DNA from: Pyrus communis
Lineage: Eukaryota > Streptophyta > Magnoliopsida > Rosales > Rosaceae
Direction of reading: 5' to 3'
Assembly (NCBI RefSeq): GCF_963583255.1
Contig: NC_084813.1
Location: forward strand, 20,950,002-21,014,001
DNA: 64,000 nt
Numbering within the stretch: position 1 is the stretch's first letter; every line of letters starts with the position of its first letter. The notes under the pieces were generated by a model. That model did not search any database and was not told the origin of the DNA. It saw only the letters and a list, made by a program, of their open reading frames with translations. The position numbers were made by a program, and so were the translations under genes. Below, in pieces: positions 1 to 14,363 of the stretch.

Positions 1-84
1 TCTCCATTTATGCATGTCATCTTTGTGTAGAAACCATGCTAATCTTCTCTGTATTGTTCCAATTTTATCAGACGTCCTCTCTAG
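1..84 (-). pseudogene. U6 snRNA-derived sequence, truncated by the window edge
   Basis: Read on the minus strand, this stretch follows the core of spliceosomal U6 snRNA. It holds the GATAAAATTGGAAC block, the invariant ACAGAGAAGATTAGCATGG box and a GATGACA block in the right order and spacing. Several positions normally invariant are changed after GCATGG and in the CAAGGATGAC region, and I see no upstream sequence element or correctly placed TATA box to its right. The 3' end lies outside the window. It is most likely a retroposed or decayed U6 copy rather than an expressed gene. Confidence 0.75.
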
Positions 85-120
85 GACAAACTTTAATTGT
101 TGGACATTATTGACCACTCA

Positions 121-474
121 AAAGTGGTGTTATTCTGCCATTTAGTACTACAGTCTAATGACATTCCTTTTCACTTGTAAGTGAAAGGTTTTAGGTTCAG
201 TTTTCGCCAAAGGCGAATTTGAATCACATTGTTATGGCTAGCCTAGTATAAGGCTTAACCCACTCTTCTACCCAGTTAGTGTTAGACGATATCGTTTGTT
301 AAAAAGAAAAAAAAACACAGTGTTATTCTTCATTTTTAAGTGAGAGGTTTTAGGTTTGGTTTTCGCCAAAGGCGATTTTGAATCACATTGTTATGACTAG
401 CCCAGTATAAGGCTTAACCCATTCTTCTACCCAATTAGTGTTAGACAATATCGTTTGTTAAAAAGATAAAAAAA
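121..474. repeat. Two direct half-copies of a dispersed repeat
   Basis: Two adjacent diverged units (about 130-315 and 316-474) share TAAGTGAGAGGTTTTAGGTT, then CGCCAAAGGCG, a GGCTTAACCCA block and TATCGTTTGTTAAAAAG. A related sequence with both arms occurs at about 61799-62035, so these look like one-armed copies of that foldback family. Confidence 0.6.
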
Positions 475-612
475 AACAGTGTTATTCTTTAGTTTGTCGG
501 ACCCCAAGCCCAATCACTAAAAAAAGAGTAATTGTGTATGCACTCAAGTTTTGGTTCTCAACACATTTTTTATTTTTTATTTTTTATTTTTGGAACTTAA
601 CTTATAAACTTC

Positions 613-654
<42 letters not shown>

Positions 655-976
655 ACACTCATAACTTCTTTTAACTTCACACTTAACTTCTAAACATAAC
701 CTTACTAAACTATAAAAAACCAGTGTTATTCTTTAGTTTGTCGGGCCCTAAGCCCAATCACTGAAAAAACATTTACTACTTGGGCCTTTGTTTGCAAATA
801 AAAAATGAGTAATTTTGTATGCACTCAAGTTTTGTTTCTGAATGCATTTATTTTTCTTTGGAACTTAACTTCTAAACTTTTCAAAAGAAAAAAAAAAAAA
901 AAAAAAAGAATACTCGTAACTTCTTTTAACTTTTTTGGACACTTAACTTCTTAACTTATAAACCTAACCTTACTTC
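474..976. repeat. Tandem direct duplication, about 245-bp unit
   Basis: The stretch beginning CAGTGTTATTCTTTAGTTTG recurs from about 718. Both units then hold GCCCAATCACT, TATGCACTCAAGTTTTG, a TTTGGAACTTAACTT segment and AACTTCTTTTAACTT, with different simple repeats inside: a GA run in the first and an A run in the second. Confidence 0.65.
614..651. repeat. (GA)n microsatellite
   Basis: An uninterrupted GA dinucleotide run inside the left unit of the local duplication. Confidence 0.9.
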
Positions 977-1366
977 TATACAAGGAGACCTATAACTTAG
1001 GTAATGGATATTAATCTAGTGATCTTGCTAATGATTTGTCAAATTTTTATTGATATGCAGTACCACCCAATCCCACATCTTTTGTATATATTTGTATAAC
1101 CAGTAAATGGATTTTATGTATTTAACATTGTCCAATCACATTTTTTTTTTATATATTAGTAAAACCAGTCAAATGGCTTTTTTAAGAATTTAACACCAAA
1201 AAATATTGGAGCGTGAAAGCTTAAATATTAAATATCACATGACTTTTAGATTAAAAACAAGCATTTTATTCTAATACATATTGAAAAATCAAACAAGAAA
1301 CTATTATAAATTCCACTGTGTTAGTGGCTAATAAACATCCAGCATGTATGGGTCTGTGTTATGTCT

Positions 1367-4053
<2,687 letters not shown>

Positions 4054-4114
4054 CACTGAAGCTACTTGAATGTATATGCCTGTGAATGATTTGATATCTA
4101 TCAAAAGTGTGGAC

Positions 4115-4124
4115 CTATATATAG
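4115..4124 (-). promoter_or_regulatory. TATA box of TPS1
   Basis: The palindromic TATA run at this site lies about 62-71 bp upstream of the proposed ATG at 4053. TPS2, TPS3 and TPS4 have an aligned TATA box, which supports the start assignment. Confidence 0.65.
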
Positions 4125-4682
4125 GCAGTGATACCGCGTATATATGCTACTGCAGGTTCCATGCATCTTCTCAAGGTTTAGCTTTTAGTGTCAGATTATA
4201 TGATATTTCAATTGTTTATGTATTATACATCTTCACTTTGTCCCACGTGACATTTAATATTTCTACAATAGTAAAGATAATATATCAATCCAAAGAGGCT
4301 CTAGAACAACCTACTCGGTTAGGTACTTTACCAACCCTAATTGTGGAGATTTTCTTGTTAGTAGTATATACTGATATCCATGTGATTATGATAAAATATT
4401 GACAAGAAATAATATCTTCAAAGTAGAGTATAGCCTAATTACATGATTGACATAGAGAACAAAGAAAAAATAATATAATAAAATGACAGAAATCTACTCT
4501 TCACATTTTTATACTACATTTAAATTACCTCTTTATTATTGATGAGTCTTACCTTTATTGTAGAGATGATACAAATTTAATAAATATAACATTACTCAAA
4601 TATTACAGTTGATATGTAGAAATAGATTCATGAGAGATAAATTCTCATGCCTTATCATAAGGACGAGATATGAATTTTTATT

Positions 4683-5903
4683 GGGTAAATTAGATTTTAC
4701 CCCCTCAGATTTGAAATCAATTTTAATTTCTTACAATATCTTTAAAACATTTCAATTTCATACATTTACTTATCATTTTCTTTCAATTTCATACATCCGT
4801 TAGAAAATCTGTTAAGTAAACCGTTAAGCGATGACGTGGCAAATATGGGATCCACATTTATGTTGGTGTGGCTGCCACATTTGTACCACGTGGCAAGAAA
4901 AATAATTTTTTATGTATTTTAAATATAATAATATTTACCTATTAAAAAAAGAAAAAACCCAAACAAACCCAGAAACCCCCGACCGACTTCTCTATCTCCT
5001 ACCTCTTCACCTTCTATCTCTTCTATCTCCCAAGACCCACTCCTCCCTCTTCACCCCCCGACCCACCTTCAGCTTGCTTCTCGTTGCTCTCCTCGATGAA
5101 ATTCTGACCCATCTTCATCAAGAACATGGAGCTCGGCTCGAACTCGGCCAGTCTTCCGCCCCCGCTATCTTTGTTGAAATGCGGCTCTTCAATTTCAATT
5201 CCACCATTGGGCTTCTCCATTGCTGCCGAGCTTTTCAACACGTTCGTGAGCTTCATCAAATTTCTTCCATTTCCACAAGGTTAAGCTTCCTCTTGAGCTT
5301 AATAAAAAATAAAAAATAAAGCCTAATTCTCTAACTATTATATAATCAATTTTCTCTCTGCAATCAAATTCAAAATTCGAGAACAAAAAGGGTGGTGAGG
5401 GTGCGAGTTGGGAGGTGGGTTAAGGGTGATCGGGGATGAGATGGATTTTGGGAGATTAGGGTTTGCGATTTATGGTGAAAGTGTTGCAGATGGGTTTGAG
5501 GGAGAGTAGGGAAGGGGTCGGGGGTGAATAGGGAGGAGTGGGTCTGGGGAGAGATGAGAGAGAAGGAATGGGAGGTGAAGAGGGAGGAGATGGAGAAGTG
5601 GGTTGGGGGGTTTCTAGGTTTCAGAGTTTGATTTTTTTTTTAAGGGTAAATATTATTATATTTTAAATGTATAAAAAATTATTTTTCTTGTCATGTGGCA
5701 CAAATGTGGCAGTCACGTCAACACAAATGTGGATCTCATATTTGCCACATCATCACACTTAATGGTGTACTTAACAAATTTTCTAACGGATGTATGAAAT
5801 TGAAATAAAATGATAAGTAAATGTATGAAATTGAAATGTTTTAAAAATAATGTAAGAAATTGAAATTGACCCCAAACCTGAGGAAGTAAAATGTAATTTA
5901 ACC
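4683..5903. mobile_element. Non-autonomous Mutator-like element (MULE) with long TIRs and a GC-rich interior
   Basis: Inverted repeats of roughly 290 bp (about 4683-4970 and 5610-5903) begin GGGTAAATTAG at the left and, read inward from the right, GGTTAAATTAC. The 9-bp target duplication ATTTTTATT is perfect at 4674-4682 and 5904-5912, the length typical of MULEs. No transposase is encoded. The interior, about 4975-5600, is markedly more GC-rich than the surroundings and includes a 78-codon minus-strand open frame at 5259-5023 that resembles no transposon protein I know. This architecture is that of a Pack-MULE carrying a captured genomic fragment, but the source gene is not recognised. Confidence 0.85.
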
Positions 5904-6067
5904 ATTTTTATTTATTTTTTATATTTGGAAGTAATGGGAATGAAACAAGGAACTACCACCTTTTGAGATATAATAGGTATTTTCAATTATTAATGAGGGT
6001 GGGTCTGTCATATGAAAAAGTTATCAATGGTTTGTATTGGTTTCCCTTGAGTGAGAAAATGATTTTC

Positions 6068-7385
6068 CAAGGTAGATGGAGGGCATCACTTTTCCCTCTA
6101 TTTTCACACGGCCAAGGCAGTCATTTCGCAAGCATGAACTTTCCAAATATGGAGATGCAACAATTTCCCATTCTCAAGCCCATTTTCCCACAAAACAAAC
6201 ACACCCCTAAAGGAAAAGCATTTTTATTGAAACAAGTTCATTTTTACAAGAAATATATGGATTTTATTTCAAATTATTTTCACACTCTATTTCTTGCCTC
6301 TTGCCTTCTTTTTGTTAGCTTTACAATTGAGTAATAAATCAAAACAACATTAAGGTTGTAAACAAAGAAAAGAGTACTCAAAGCAAAAATAAAAAAACTT
6401 GCTGTGAGATCAAGAAATTTGGTGTATTATTCACCCAAAAAAAAAAAAAAAAAAACTTGGTGTATAATTGTGGTATGCATATTGATATTTTAGTCATGGT
6501 AGTGATTTTTTCACGCCGTTTTCTCCTTATTCATTAATTTTCTTTTTGTTCATTCAATAGGTTAAATGGGTATGCGAATATCACTTTTCTTTTTGAATTT
6601 ATAGAACGATTTTTACATTAGGAATTTTGGACTAAGTGAGCTAGCCAGAATTAAGTATTGATGAACTCGTCATTCATGAGGGTTGAGTTAAGTCCTCTTA
6701 CTTACAAATGAATAGAAATGCTCATAAGTATAAAAAGTAAGAGAACTGCCACTTAATAATATGTTTTAGTTATATTCTTTTTATTATCGAGATTGTAAAA
6801 GGTAATTATTATTAACACCTTAAAAATCTCATTCTACACTCCTCACAAATGTATTTTTTTTTTTTAATTATAGAAAATTTGGAATAGCAAATGAAATTTT
6901 TGAAGTGATAATAACAATTCTTTTGTAAAATATTTGGTTGTACAGTTACAGAAAGATAACTTCTGTGGAGTCATTTTTTAATGGACGGTCCTCTGCTAAT
7001 TCCTCTAGTGCTCTGGATAGATGGGAATAAATAAAGGTTAAGTCTTTTTCATTCAGTCATTTATATTTCGTACTTTGTTTTGATCTTTCATTTCACACTT
7101 ACTTTTCTCATTGAGCTACCATATTTTGCACAGGACGTTATCAGTTGCCTTCCACTTAATATTTTAAAATATCAATACCTAGTTAATTGAAGTAAATAAA
7201 TAATCGGTACACTTGTCATCAAGCAGCCTTGCCCACGAGTTGCCCCATCAGAAATATCTCACGTTATTTTATAATGTTGGTCCGGTGACAAAGGAGTTCA
7301 ATAAGGACATATGAATATGATGACACATCTTGGATGACGCCTATGTTGATAAGGCTTTTTAATTAATGACACCTGAATATATGAT
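6068..7385. repeat. Segmental duplication, copy A
   Basis: Intergenic sequence whose counterpart is at about 9138-10640. Shared anchors are GGAGGGCATCACTTTTCCCT, CAACATTAAGGTT, GCATATTGATATTTTAGTCA, CAGTTACAGAAAGATAACTT, GACGTTATCAGTTG and CTTGGATGAC. Each copy has acquired different MITEs since the duplication. No gene is seen. The 123-codon open frame at 5963-6334 is AT-rich and not conserved in copy B. Confidence 0.7.
6801..6922. mobile_element. hAT-type MITE (121/122-bp family), copy 1
   Basis: 122-bp element flanked by perfect 8-bp duplications TTGTAAAA (6793-6800 and 6923-6930). It contains the family core ATCTCATTCTACACTCCTCA. The paralogous segment near 9800 lacks the insertion, giving an empty site. 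Confidence 0.8.
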
Positions 7386-7589
7386 TAGGGCTTGTTGGAC
7401 TAAGATTCCGAGTCATATCATTTATTTTCCCCCACGTGTTTTTAAAGATTTACCTATATTTATGTGGGTCTCGGCCCTTGGGATTCACTTTGTTTGAGTT
7501 GAAAATGAAAATAAAGGGTTTGTGGCCAATATAAATTTTTTTTTACAATTTCACAATTCTCAAATACTACTTTAATTATTTATTTTTAG

Positions 7590-7902
7590 CACACAAATTT
7601 CAGCAGCTTTCCTGGAAACAGATTTGGTGGATTTCTCACAGCTGCCCGCATGAGTAGTCTTCTTCTTCTTAGCAGACAAGTCGATCTCAGCAGCAAAAGG
7701 AACGGGTTTTAGCGCCACTTTAGCAGGCGAAGGCACCTTGTCACTCTTCATAGTAGCAAGCCTCTCCAAAGGTGAACCAGACTTAGCCCTAGACAAATGT
7801 TTTGGCACAAATTTCGGCACTGAAGGCATGGAGGAACTTCTATGCTAAGCAATCCTATCAGCAATCGAACTAGCCACCTTTGGAACGGCAGGCGTCACCA
7901 AC

Positions 7903-7965
<63 letters not shown>

Positions 7966-9125
7966 AAAAGAAAGAAAGAAAGAAAGAAGGGAGGCCCGTG
8001 CCTTCCTTGGCCATCACTAGCGGCCTGCACCCTAGCCCGTGTCGAAGCCGTGCCAAGCCACACACAACAACCACCTTGTCGTGGCTTCCTAGCCAACTTT
8101 TCATGCATCCTCGACCCCCGTCGAGCCAAATTTCAAGCCCCGAGGCTCCCAAAAAATTAAGAAGACAAGAAAAATTAAAATTTTCTTACCTTGAAGCGGT
8201 TTGAAGACGAAGCAAGCAACAAAAGATGATTCTTTGCACCGGCAAGATGTAGAAGATTGCTAGGGGAGGGGGAACAAATATCCTCTAAGCTTTCTCTCTC
8301 TTGTAGGGAAAATAAATTGCTCTCCAAAGTTGATTTAATAATCCACTTAAGGTGGACTTAAATAAGCTTTGGGAGAAATTTATTTCCTTTTCCTAGAAGG
8401 ATCTAATTTCCAATTAAAGAGGGAATCAACATCAAATAGGAAACAATCATATGTTTCCTAAAGCAAGAAGATCTCTACATCTACTGCCCTTTCCTATGCG
8501 CAGCCCAACAGGTGTAGGGACATTTGTGGAGCCAAATTAAAATAATCAAGAAAAATATAGAAGCGACACGTGGATTTTTGGGCAAAAAAGACAAGATTAC
8601 CCTTAAGGCATACCGGGATTTCTACACACAAGCAGTAGACAATCATCCCTCAATCAAGGTCAAAAGTGATCAAAATAGGTAATTATTCAAAACCTATTTC
8701 ATCAAACCTCATCAAATCTCCCCCACAAGGTAACTCCCAAATTATTTCTTTCAAATTATATTAATTAGCTAATTAATTGATTTATCACTCAATTAATTCA
8801 TTAATTAGCTAATTGATGGTGATTAACACCCAAAAAATACCAAAGGTGGCTGGTTCCCACCTCTCCAAAGGGGGCCGGCCACACCCCTATAAATACCACT
8901 CAATTTCTCTAAAAACCTAAGTTGAATTCCAAGCTTTTTGCAAAATTCTCTAAATTCCTTGAACACTTTTCTCTCAAAATTCTAACTTTGGCATCAGAGG
9001 TTCTTCGGCCAAAGCCCCCCCATTCATCGTGGGCGTTTGAGGCTTTTGGCCTTAACCTAAGGTGTTAATTGTTTTTATAGGTGCATTTTCATCTAAGAAC
9101 AAGAAGGAAGAAATTTACACCCACA
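7590..9125 (+). mobile_element. 3' fragment of a Tat-type Ty3/gypsy element (antisense-gene remnant plus LTR)
   Basis: The left part (7590-7905) is the minus-strand antisense-gene segment that also lies at about 56440-56740; both encode AKSGSPLE and MKSDKV. After an A-rich tract (about 7904-7963) the sequence continues as the homologue of about 57925-58535, so roughly 1.2 kb is missing relative to the full element. The LTR is 8525-9125, starting TGTGGAGCCAAA and ending CCCACA. No 5' part or second LTR is present. It sits between the two copies of the local segmental duplication. Confidence 0.85.
8525..9125 (+). repeat. Gypsy LTR (601 bp)
   Basis: It aligns along its length with both LTRs of the 47021-59125 element. 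Shared blocks are CGACACGTGGAT, TCAATCAAGGTCAAAAGT, the TATA-like CCCCTATAAATACCACT and AGGTGCATTTTCATC. Ends are TG and CA. Confidence 0.9.
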
Positions 9126-10169
9126 TGATCGATATCCAATGGAGGGCATCACTTTTCCCTCTATTTTCCAAACATGGAAATGCAATAGGTTTCCATTCTC
9201 AAGCCTTTTTCCCTCAAAAACAACATTAAGGTTATAAACAAAGAAAGGAGTACTCAAAGAAAAAAATAATATGAACTTGGTCTCTGTATTAATCGAGAGC
9301 TTGTAAGGAATGGTGTGGTGATTGTTTTGCCACTTACATTGTTGTTGTTCTGCCCCTTTCATGTGAGATCAAGAAACTTGGTGTATATAATTATAGTATG
9401 CATATTGATATTTTAGTCATGGTAGTAATTTTCACCTTCTGTTTTCTCGTTATGCATTATTCTCTTTGTTTTTTGTTAAGTGATTTTCTTTTAGTTTTTT
9501 TTTAAGAAGTTAAATGTGTATTGCGAATATCACTTTTCTTTTTTAATTTACACAGAAATATTCACATGAGGGGATTTGGATTAAGTCAAACAATAGGTTA
9601 GCCATAATTAAGTATTGTTGAACTTGTCATTCATGAGAGTCGAGTTTAGCTTTTTCACTTACAAATGAATAGAAATGCTCTTAAAGTAACAAATGATGAG
9701 AAAAAAAAAAAACTTTTTTTTAATAGAAAGATATTATTTACAATGAATGGTAAGAAATTGAACACTTTGTAATCTGGTATGGTGATATTCCTCTTCTATT
9801 AGAGAGATTGTAAAGTCTTTGGTTGTACAGTTACAGAAAGATAACTTGTGGAGACATTTTTTAATGAATGTTCCTGTGCTAATTCCTCTAGCTGGTGCTC
9901 TGGATAGATTGGAAAAAATACAAGGTTAAGTCATTTTCTTTCAGTCACTGTCATAGTTCTAGAATGCAAGCTGACAAACATATATTCTGTATGAACATAC
10001 TATTTCAGTCAAATATTTCATTTCATACTTTGTTTTGATCTTTCATTTCATACTTTTCTCACTTATTTTGCGCATGAACTAGGAGAGAGATGACGTTATC
10101 AGTTGCTTTCCCCTTAATTTTTTTTAAATATCACTAACTACTTAATTGATGTGCTGATAAGTAATATAA

Positions 10170-10290
10170 GAATTGTTATTGACATTCTAAATTTCTCATT
10201 CTACACTTCAAACTTTCTATATTTAGAAAGAAAAATACATTTGTGAGGAGTGTAGAATAAAATGTTTGGAATGCTAATAACACTTCCCAT
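10170..10290. mobile_element. hAT-type MITE (121-bp family), copy 2
   Basis: 121 bp with perfect 8-bp target duplications TAATATAA at 10162-10169 and 10291-10298. The interior is a near-palindrome containing ACATTTGTGAGGAGTGTAGA. Confidence 0.85.
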
Positions 10291-10409
10291 TAATATAACC
10301 AACATATCAATAATCGATACACCTGTCATTAAGCATCCTCGCCCATGAGTTTCCCCCATCAATTGATCACGTGACTAATGAGTTCCATAAGGGCCTATTA
10401 CATCTCTTG

Positions 10410-10583
10410 GAGAAATTTTTCCAAGTGACGGGAACACCATGACACGTGGTGTTCCCTCACACATTAGATTTGACATCTTGAATATCTTTCAATTTTATAT
10501 TTCAATAAATAAATAAAACTAAATCCTAATGTGTGAGGGAACACCACGTGTCATGGTGTTCCCGTCACTTGGAAAAATTTCTC
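10410..10583. mobile_element. MULE-type MITE with a perfect 58-bp terminal inverted repeat
   Basis: The first and last 58 bp are exact reverse complements, beginning GAGAAATTTTTCCAAGTGAC. The 9-bp duplication CATCTCTTG is perfect at 10401-10409 and 10584-10592. The 174-bp element codes for nothing. Perfect TIRs and TSDs indicate a recent insertion. The arms contain GACACGTGG, which could form G-box-like cores. Confidence 0.9.
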
Positions 10584-10670
10584 CATCTCTTGGATGACAC
10601 CTGACAATGTTAAGTACGGTTTATCTGAATATGTTGTTTAATGGTATAATCAGAGTCTGGCTGCTACTTG

Positions 10671-11050
10671 CACTACAGAAAATACAGCTTGTCCTACAGA
10701 ATTTCACGGGATGGATCAAATTTCGTCAGGCAAAATATACTTACCCGATGGAAATTGTAGTTGGTAGGGTGAAATTGTTCAACAATTGGGTTGACTGAAC
10801 AAATTTACGCGAAGGCAAATTATCGGTAGGGCAAAATTCAGGTTGTCGTAAAGTTTTGGCATGAAGATGGAAAGCATTTGCCCAATGAATACCTTATTCG
10901 TCATTTAGGAAATTGTTGCTCAACGAAGAGTTTTTGTTGGTCAAAAGTATGACGTGTAATAAATGTCCACTGCCATATATTTTGATTGACGTTTGCTTTA
11001 TATATGCCTGATGGATCTGTTCGTCAGGCAAATACATGGTCATTAGTTTA
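10671..11050. mobile_element. Possible CACTA-type terminal fragment
   Basis: The stretch begins CACTACAGAAAATACAG, like the CACTACAAGAAAA end of CACTA elements. It contains repeated subterminal-looking motifs (TTCGTCAGGCAAA near 10721 and 11021). I find no matching opposite end, so this is a weak call. From 11050 to about 11340 only low-complexity pyrimidine-rich sequence is visible. Confidence 0.35.
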
Positions 11051-11537
11051 TAAGTAATTTGTGCGTTCCTCTTCCTTTTTCTCCTCCATACCTTTATTTT
11101 CCTCTTTCAACTTCGTGCCTTCCTATTCATCTTTCTCTCTTCTCCCATTCTTCTTTCGTTCAAGGCCCATTATTCCCACTACCCAACCTTACCATTTCAT
11201 CACTTTGCACAAGGTCATGAAAAACACCAGTAACAAAGGCATGGCTATTGTGGGCGGAGGTCTAGGAAGTACATGGAAAGGATACCACCATAATGGGTAA
11301 AAATCCCTAAATCCTGTCAGATTGAATGAATTGAAGAAGATCAAAAGTCAAAATTAATAAGGGGGACAAAAATCTTATAAGAAAAGTTACACTTAATTAA
11401 GAGGGACAAAAACGTTACCCTTCATAACACAAGAAACTAGGAGGGATAAAAAATTTGTCCACTCCTGAAACTCGAAGATGAATACAAGAAAAAGGGGGTA
11501 CAAAGAACCAAATCCTCTCTAAAACAAAACTTAGAAG

Positions 11538-13100
11538 TCACTCTATATAACTAAGTGACAATCTACAAACCATATTCAAAAAAGATAACCTCAAATGAAC
11601 AAAAAAAAGACCAACTCGGAAATCAAGTGCCAAGTCCCACCACGTATATTTATTACACCAATTAACAAAAGAATCCACCATACAATTTCCATCCCTAAAA
11701 ATGTGAAAAACGAAAACGCAAGCGAGCAGTATACCATAAGCAATTTCCCCAATAAACTTTGAGAAACTATGGGACATTCATAGAGCAAGCTCATAAGAAG
11801 GATGGGCGACATAAAAAGGATTCAGGGAATACATAGAATTTGTCTTTAACCAAATTTGATGCCACTGTTTATCCCACAAAAATCTGAGCAACAATTGCAC
11901 TTGGATAAGAAAATGATAAAACAAATGCTCCTAAGAAAAGACCATTGGAATCAACAAAAAAAAAAAAAAAAACCAATAAAACAATCACTACCCGCCACAG
12001 GACTATTCAGTTTACAAGATCCATATGTGTTAATCTTAATCCATCCAAAAGGACAGAGGCGGATCTAGAAATAGAAGTTAGGAGGGGCTCTAAGTCGTAT
12101 AAAAGAAATATTGGACAAAAAATAATATAATTAGTGAGAGAAAAAGGTTCATTTTTTGTAGTGGAATATAAAATTTAATAAAAAAAGAGTAATGGATTGA
12201 GCCATTAAATAAAAAAACAAGATTGAGATAATTATATCATAAGTTTTTACATCGAAGTTGAACAAAAATTAATAATCATGGTTCAGAACTGCAGCTATGA
12301 AAATTGTCTTTCAAAATAAATTATTCTTGTATTCCATACATGTGTAGTTTCATTGTAAAATAAATCATGCAAAATGATGACTAACTACGGAAGGCTAGTT
12401 CAAATAAGGCTAACTGGAAGGAAAAACACATAAGTCAAAGAATCCAGAATATCTAATTAAAGGCACACAAACAGAAGCTACAAAGTGAAGAAACTTCAGA
12501 ATAGTCCCGGACCTTTTCTAGTCCTCAAGTGGCTTCGCTACTGCAAAAGGAGGCAGATGCCAAAACACAGGCACAAAACTAAGAGCATCCAAAGAAAGAG
12601 ATGAAATTCCTAACAAAGAGAATATAGGAACGATGCACAACCAGTGAAAGAAGAATAAGTAATAGAAACTGATTCCCTCAAATCCCTTAAAAGATGAAGT
12701 TGGGATGAGTTAATGCTATAACTTTTGCTATCAAACCTGATCTGCAGGTCCCTGTCTTGCCAAAGCCACCAAAATAAATGGCGAGGAACAAAAGACCAAT
12801 GTTTTCGAACAGACTTGGAAAATTATGAGACCAAAGAACCATAAAAACATCTTAAATGGACTGCCAAGGAGCATAAAGCTTGCCAAAAAGAATGAAAATC
12901 CATTTTCATAAGGAAACAGTGCGAGGACAATGTAGAAGAAGATGGTCACTAAATTCCCAAGCAAAGTGCAAAAAAACAAAAAAGAAAAAAAAAAGAAAAA
13001 AAAAAAAAGAACGCAAAATGAAGCTAAAGCTACTCTCTGACGTTGCAATAAATCATCAGTACAATAACCTATGCCAAGCTTTCCAAGCTACTAAGCTGTC
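11538..13100 (-). pseudogene. 3' part of a LINE retrotransposon, frameshifted
   Basis: On the minus strand about 12960-12920 reads DHLLLHCPRTVSL, typical of the zinc-binding domain after LINE reverse transcriptase. Further down, about 11730-11560, is VFHIFRDGNCMVDSFVNW followed by WWDLAL, which resembles the C-terminal RNase H-like end of plant LINEs. Stops and frameshifts are frequent, and a hAT element (12054-12543) splits the two regions. The reverse transcriptase core is not seen, so the copy is 5' truncated. Confidence 0.6.
12054..12543. mobile_element. Non-autonomous hAT element inside the LINE remnant
   Basis: 490 bp, beginning CAGAGGCGGATC and ending CGCTACTG, a weak inverted repeat typical of hAT ends. 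Perfect 8-bp duplications CAAAAGGA lie at 12046-12053 and 12544-12551. No transposase frame. Confidence 0.8.
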
Positions 13101-13119
13101 ATGTTGTTGAATAGATTGA

Positions 13120-14280
13120 TGCCATACTATTTTGGCCCTTTTTTTTACGGGAAAAATTAGAATGCTCTACATCTTTTTTATAGTTGTTAGATTAAACATT
13201 CATCCATTTTAAAGATTTGATTAAGGTGCTATAATCAATTGGTACCTCAATAATTTTCTATTTATTTAATTTCCATGTCATTAATTTAAATGCATTTATA
13301 TAGAGGCATAAGGTAACTTAGCAACTAATTGCCTACAATATAGAAATTTAATTTCATCAATCCCCTTCTACACATTAAATGACATTTTTTTTAATAAAAT
13401 AAAATAAAAAATTAATTAACTAATTCCTCATTACCTTATTATCAATATTTAAAAAAAAAAAAAATTCTCTTTCTATTAAAAATGTCTCAATAAAAAGTCT
13501 TCAATATATATTTTTTCACGTATAGATTTATAAAAAAATATACTTAAAACTTATGGTACATTCGAGAACAAAAGTATCGACTTTTGGTATGTTTAGATTT
13601 CAAATGTACTGAGAAACCAAATGTACAAAAAATTCAAATGTACCATAAAACCAAATGTACCCATTGTTATGTAACCCTTTTGATACGTTTAGATTTCAAA
13701 TGTACAGATAAACCAAATGTGCCCATTGTCAGGTAACCCTTTTGGTATGTTTAGATTCCAAATGTACCAAAAGATCAAATGAACAAAAAATCACAAATGT
13801 ACCACAAAACCAAATGTCTCTATCTGATAACCCTTTTGGTACATTTACATTCCAAATGTACCAAGAAATACAAAAAACCAAATCCATTATAAAACTAAAT
13901 GTGTCCATATTATAGGTAACTAGATGTAGCTATATAATCAAACAAATCTTTATTATGTGTTGGGTCTTCTAAATAATAAAATTTGACAATTTTTTATTTA
14001 TAAATATTCTACTATATTCATAAAAAAAAAGAAGTAAAATTATAACAAACAATAAAAAAATGCATAGAGATGGATAATAAATGCATAAATATAGGGATAA
14101 GAGGAAAAGAAAAAAAAAAGCGAAATGTCTAGGAAAAGTCGTGAAAAATTAAAATTCTAAACAAAATAAACTTATGTGAAAAAATGAAATTAATAACCAA
14201 AATTTTAGGAAATATGATATTATTAATCTAGTAATTAAGATAGAGAAAATTTACACTACTACAATTCTAGCTAGTGAACA
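13120..14280. repeat. AT-rich spacer with a GTAC-containing tandem array
   Basis: No gene. Between about 13560 and 13880 an imperfect tandem repeat carries CAAATGTACC, AAACCAAATGT and GTAACCCTTTTGGTA in each unit of roughly 80-100 bp, at least three times. Flanks are AT-rich. Similar GTAC-rich arrays occur at about 33170-33360 and 39290-39570. Confidence 0.6.
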
Positions 14281-14363
14281 CCATTCCCATTGGTGTGAAT
14301 TAGGAAGAATAGGCACTGACTTGGGTTGCAACTATCAATTGCCACCATGCAACTATTGAATGG

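Larger units (their letters stand above)
9138..10640. repeat. Segmental duplication, copy B
   Basis: Counterpart of 6068-7385. It has gained its own hAT MITE (10170-10290) and a MULE-type MITE (10410-10583), and carries a short extra stretch near 9280-9360 relative to copy A. No gene is seen. Confidence 0.7.

Noticed and set aside
7845..8152. Frames with long Phe or Lys runs
   Set aside because: They are translations of the A/T homopolymer in the gypsy fragment.
11061..11300. 79-codon Ser/Phe-rich plus-strand open frame
   Set aside because: Low-complexity pyrimidine tract, no conserved motif, no gene context.
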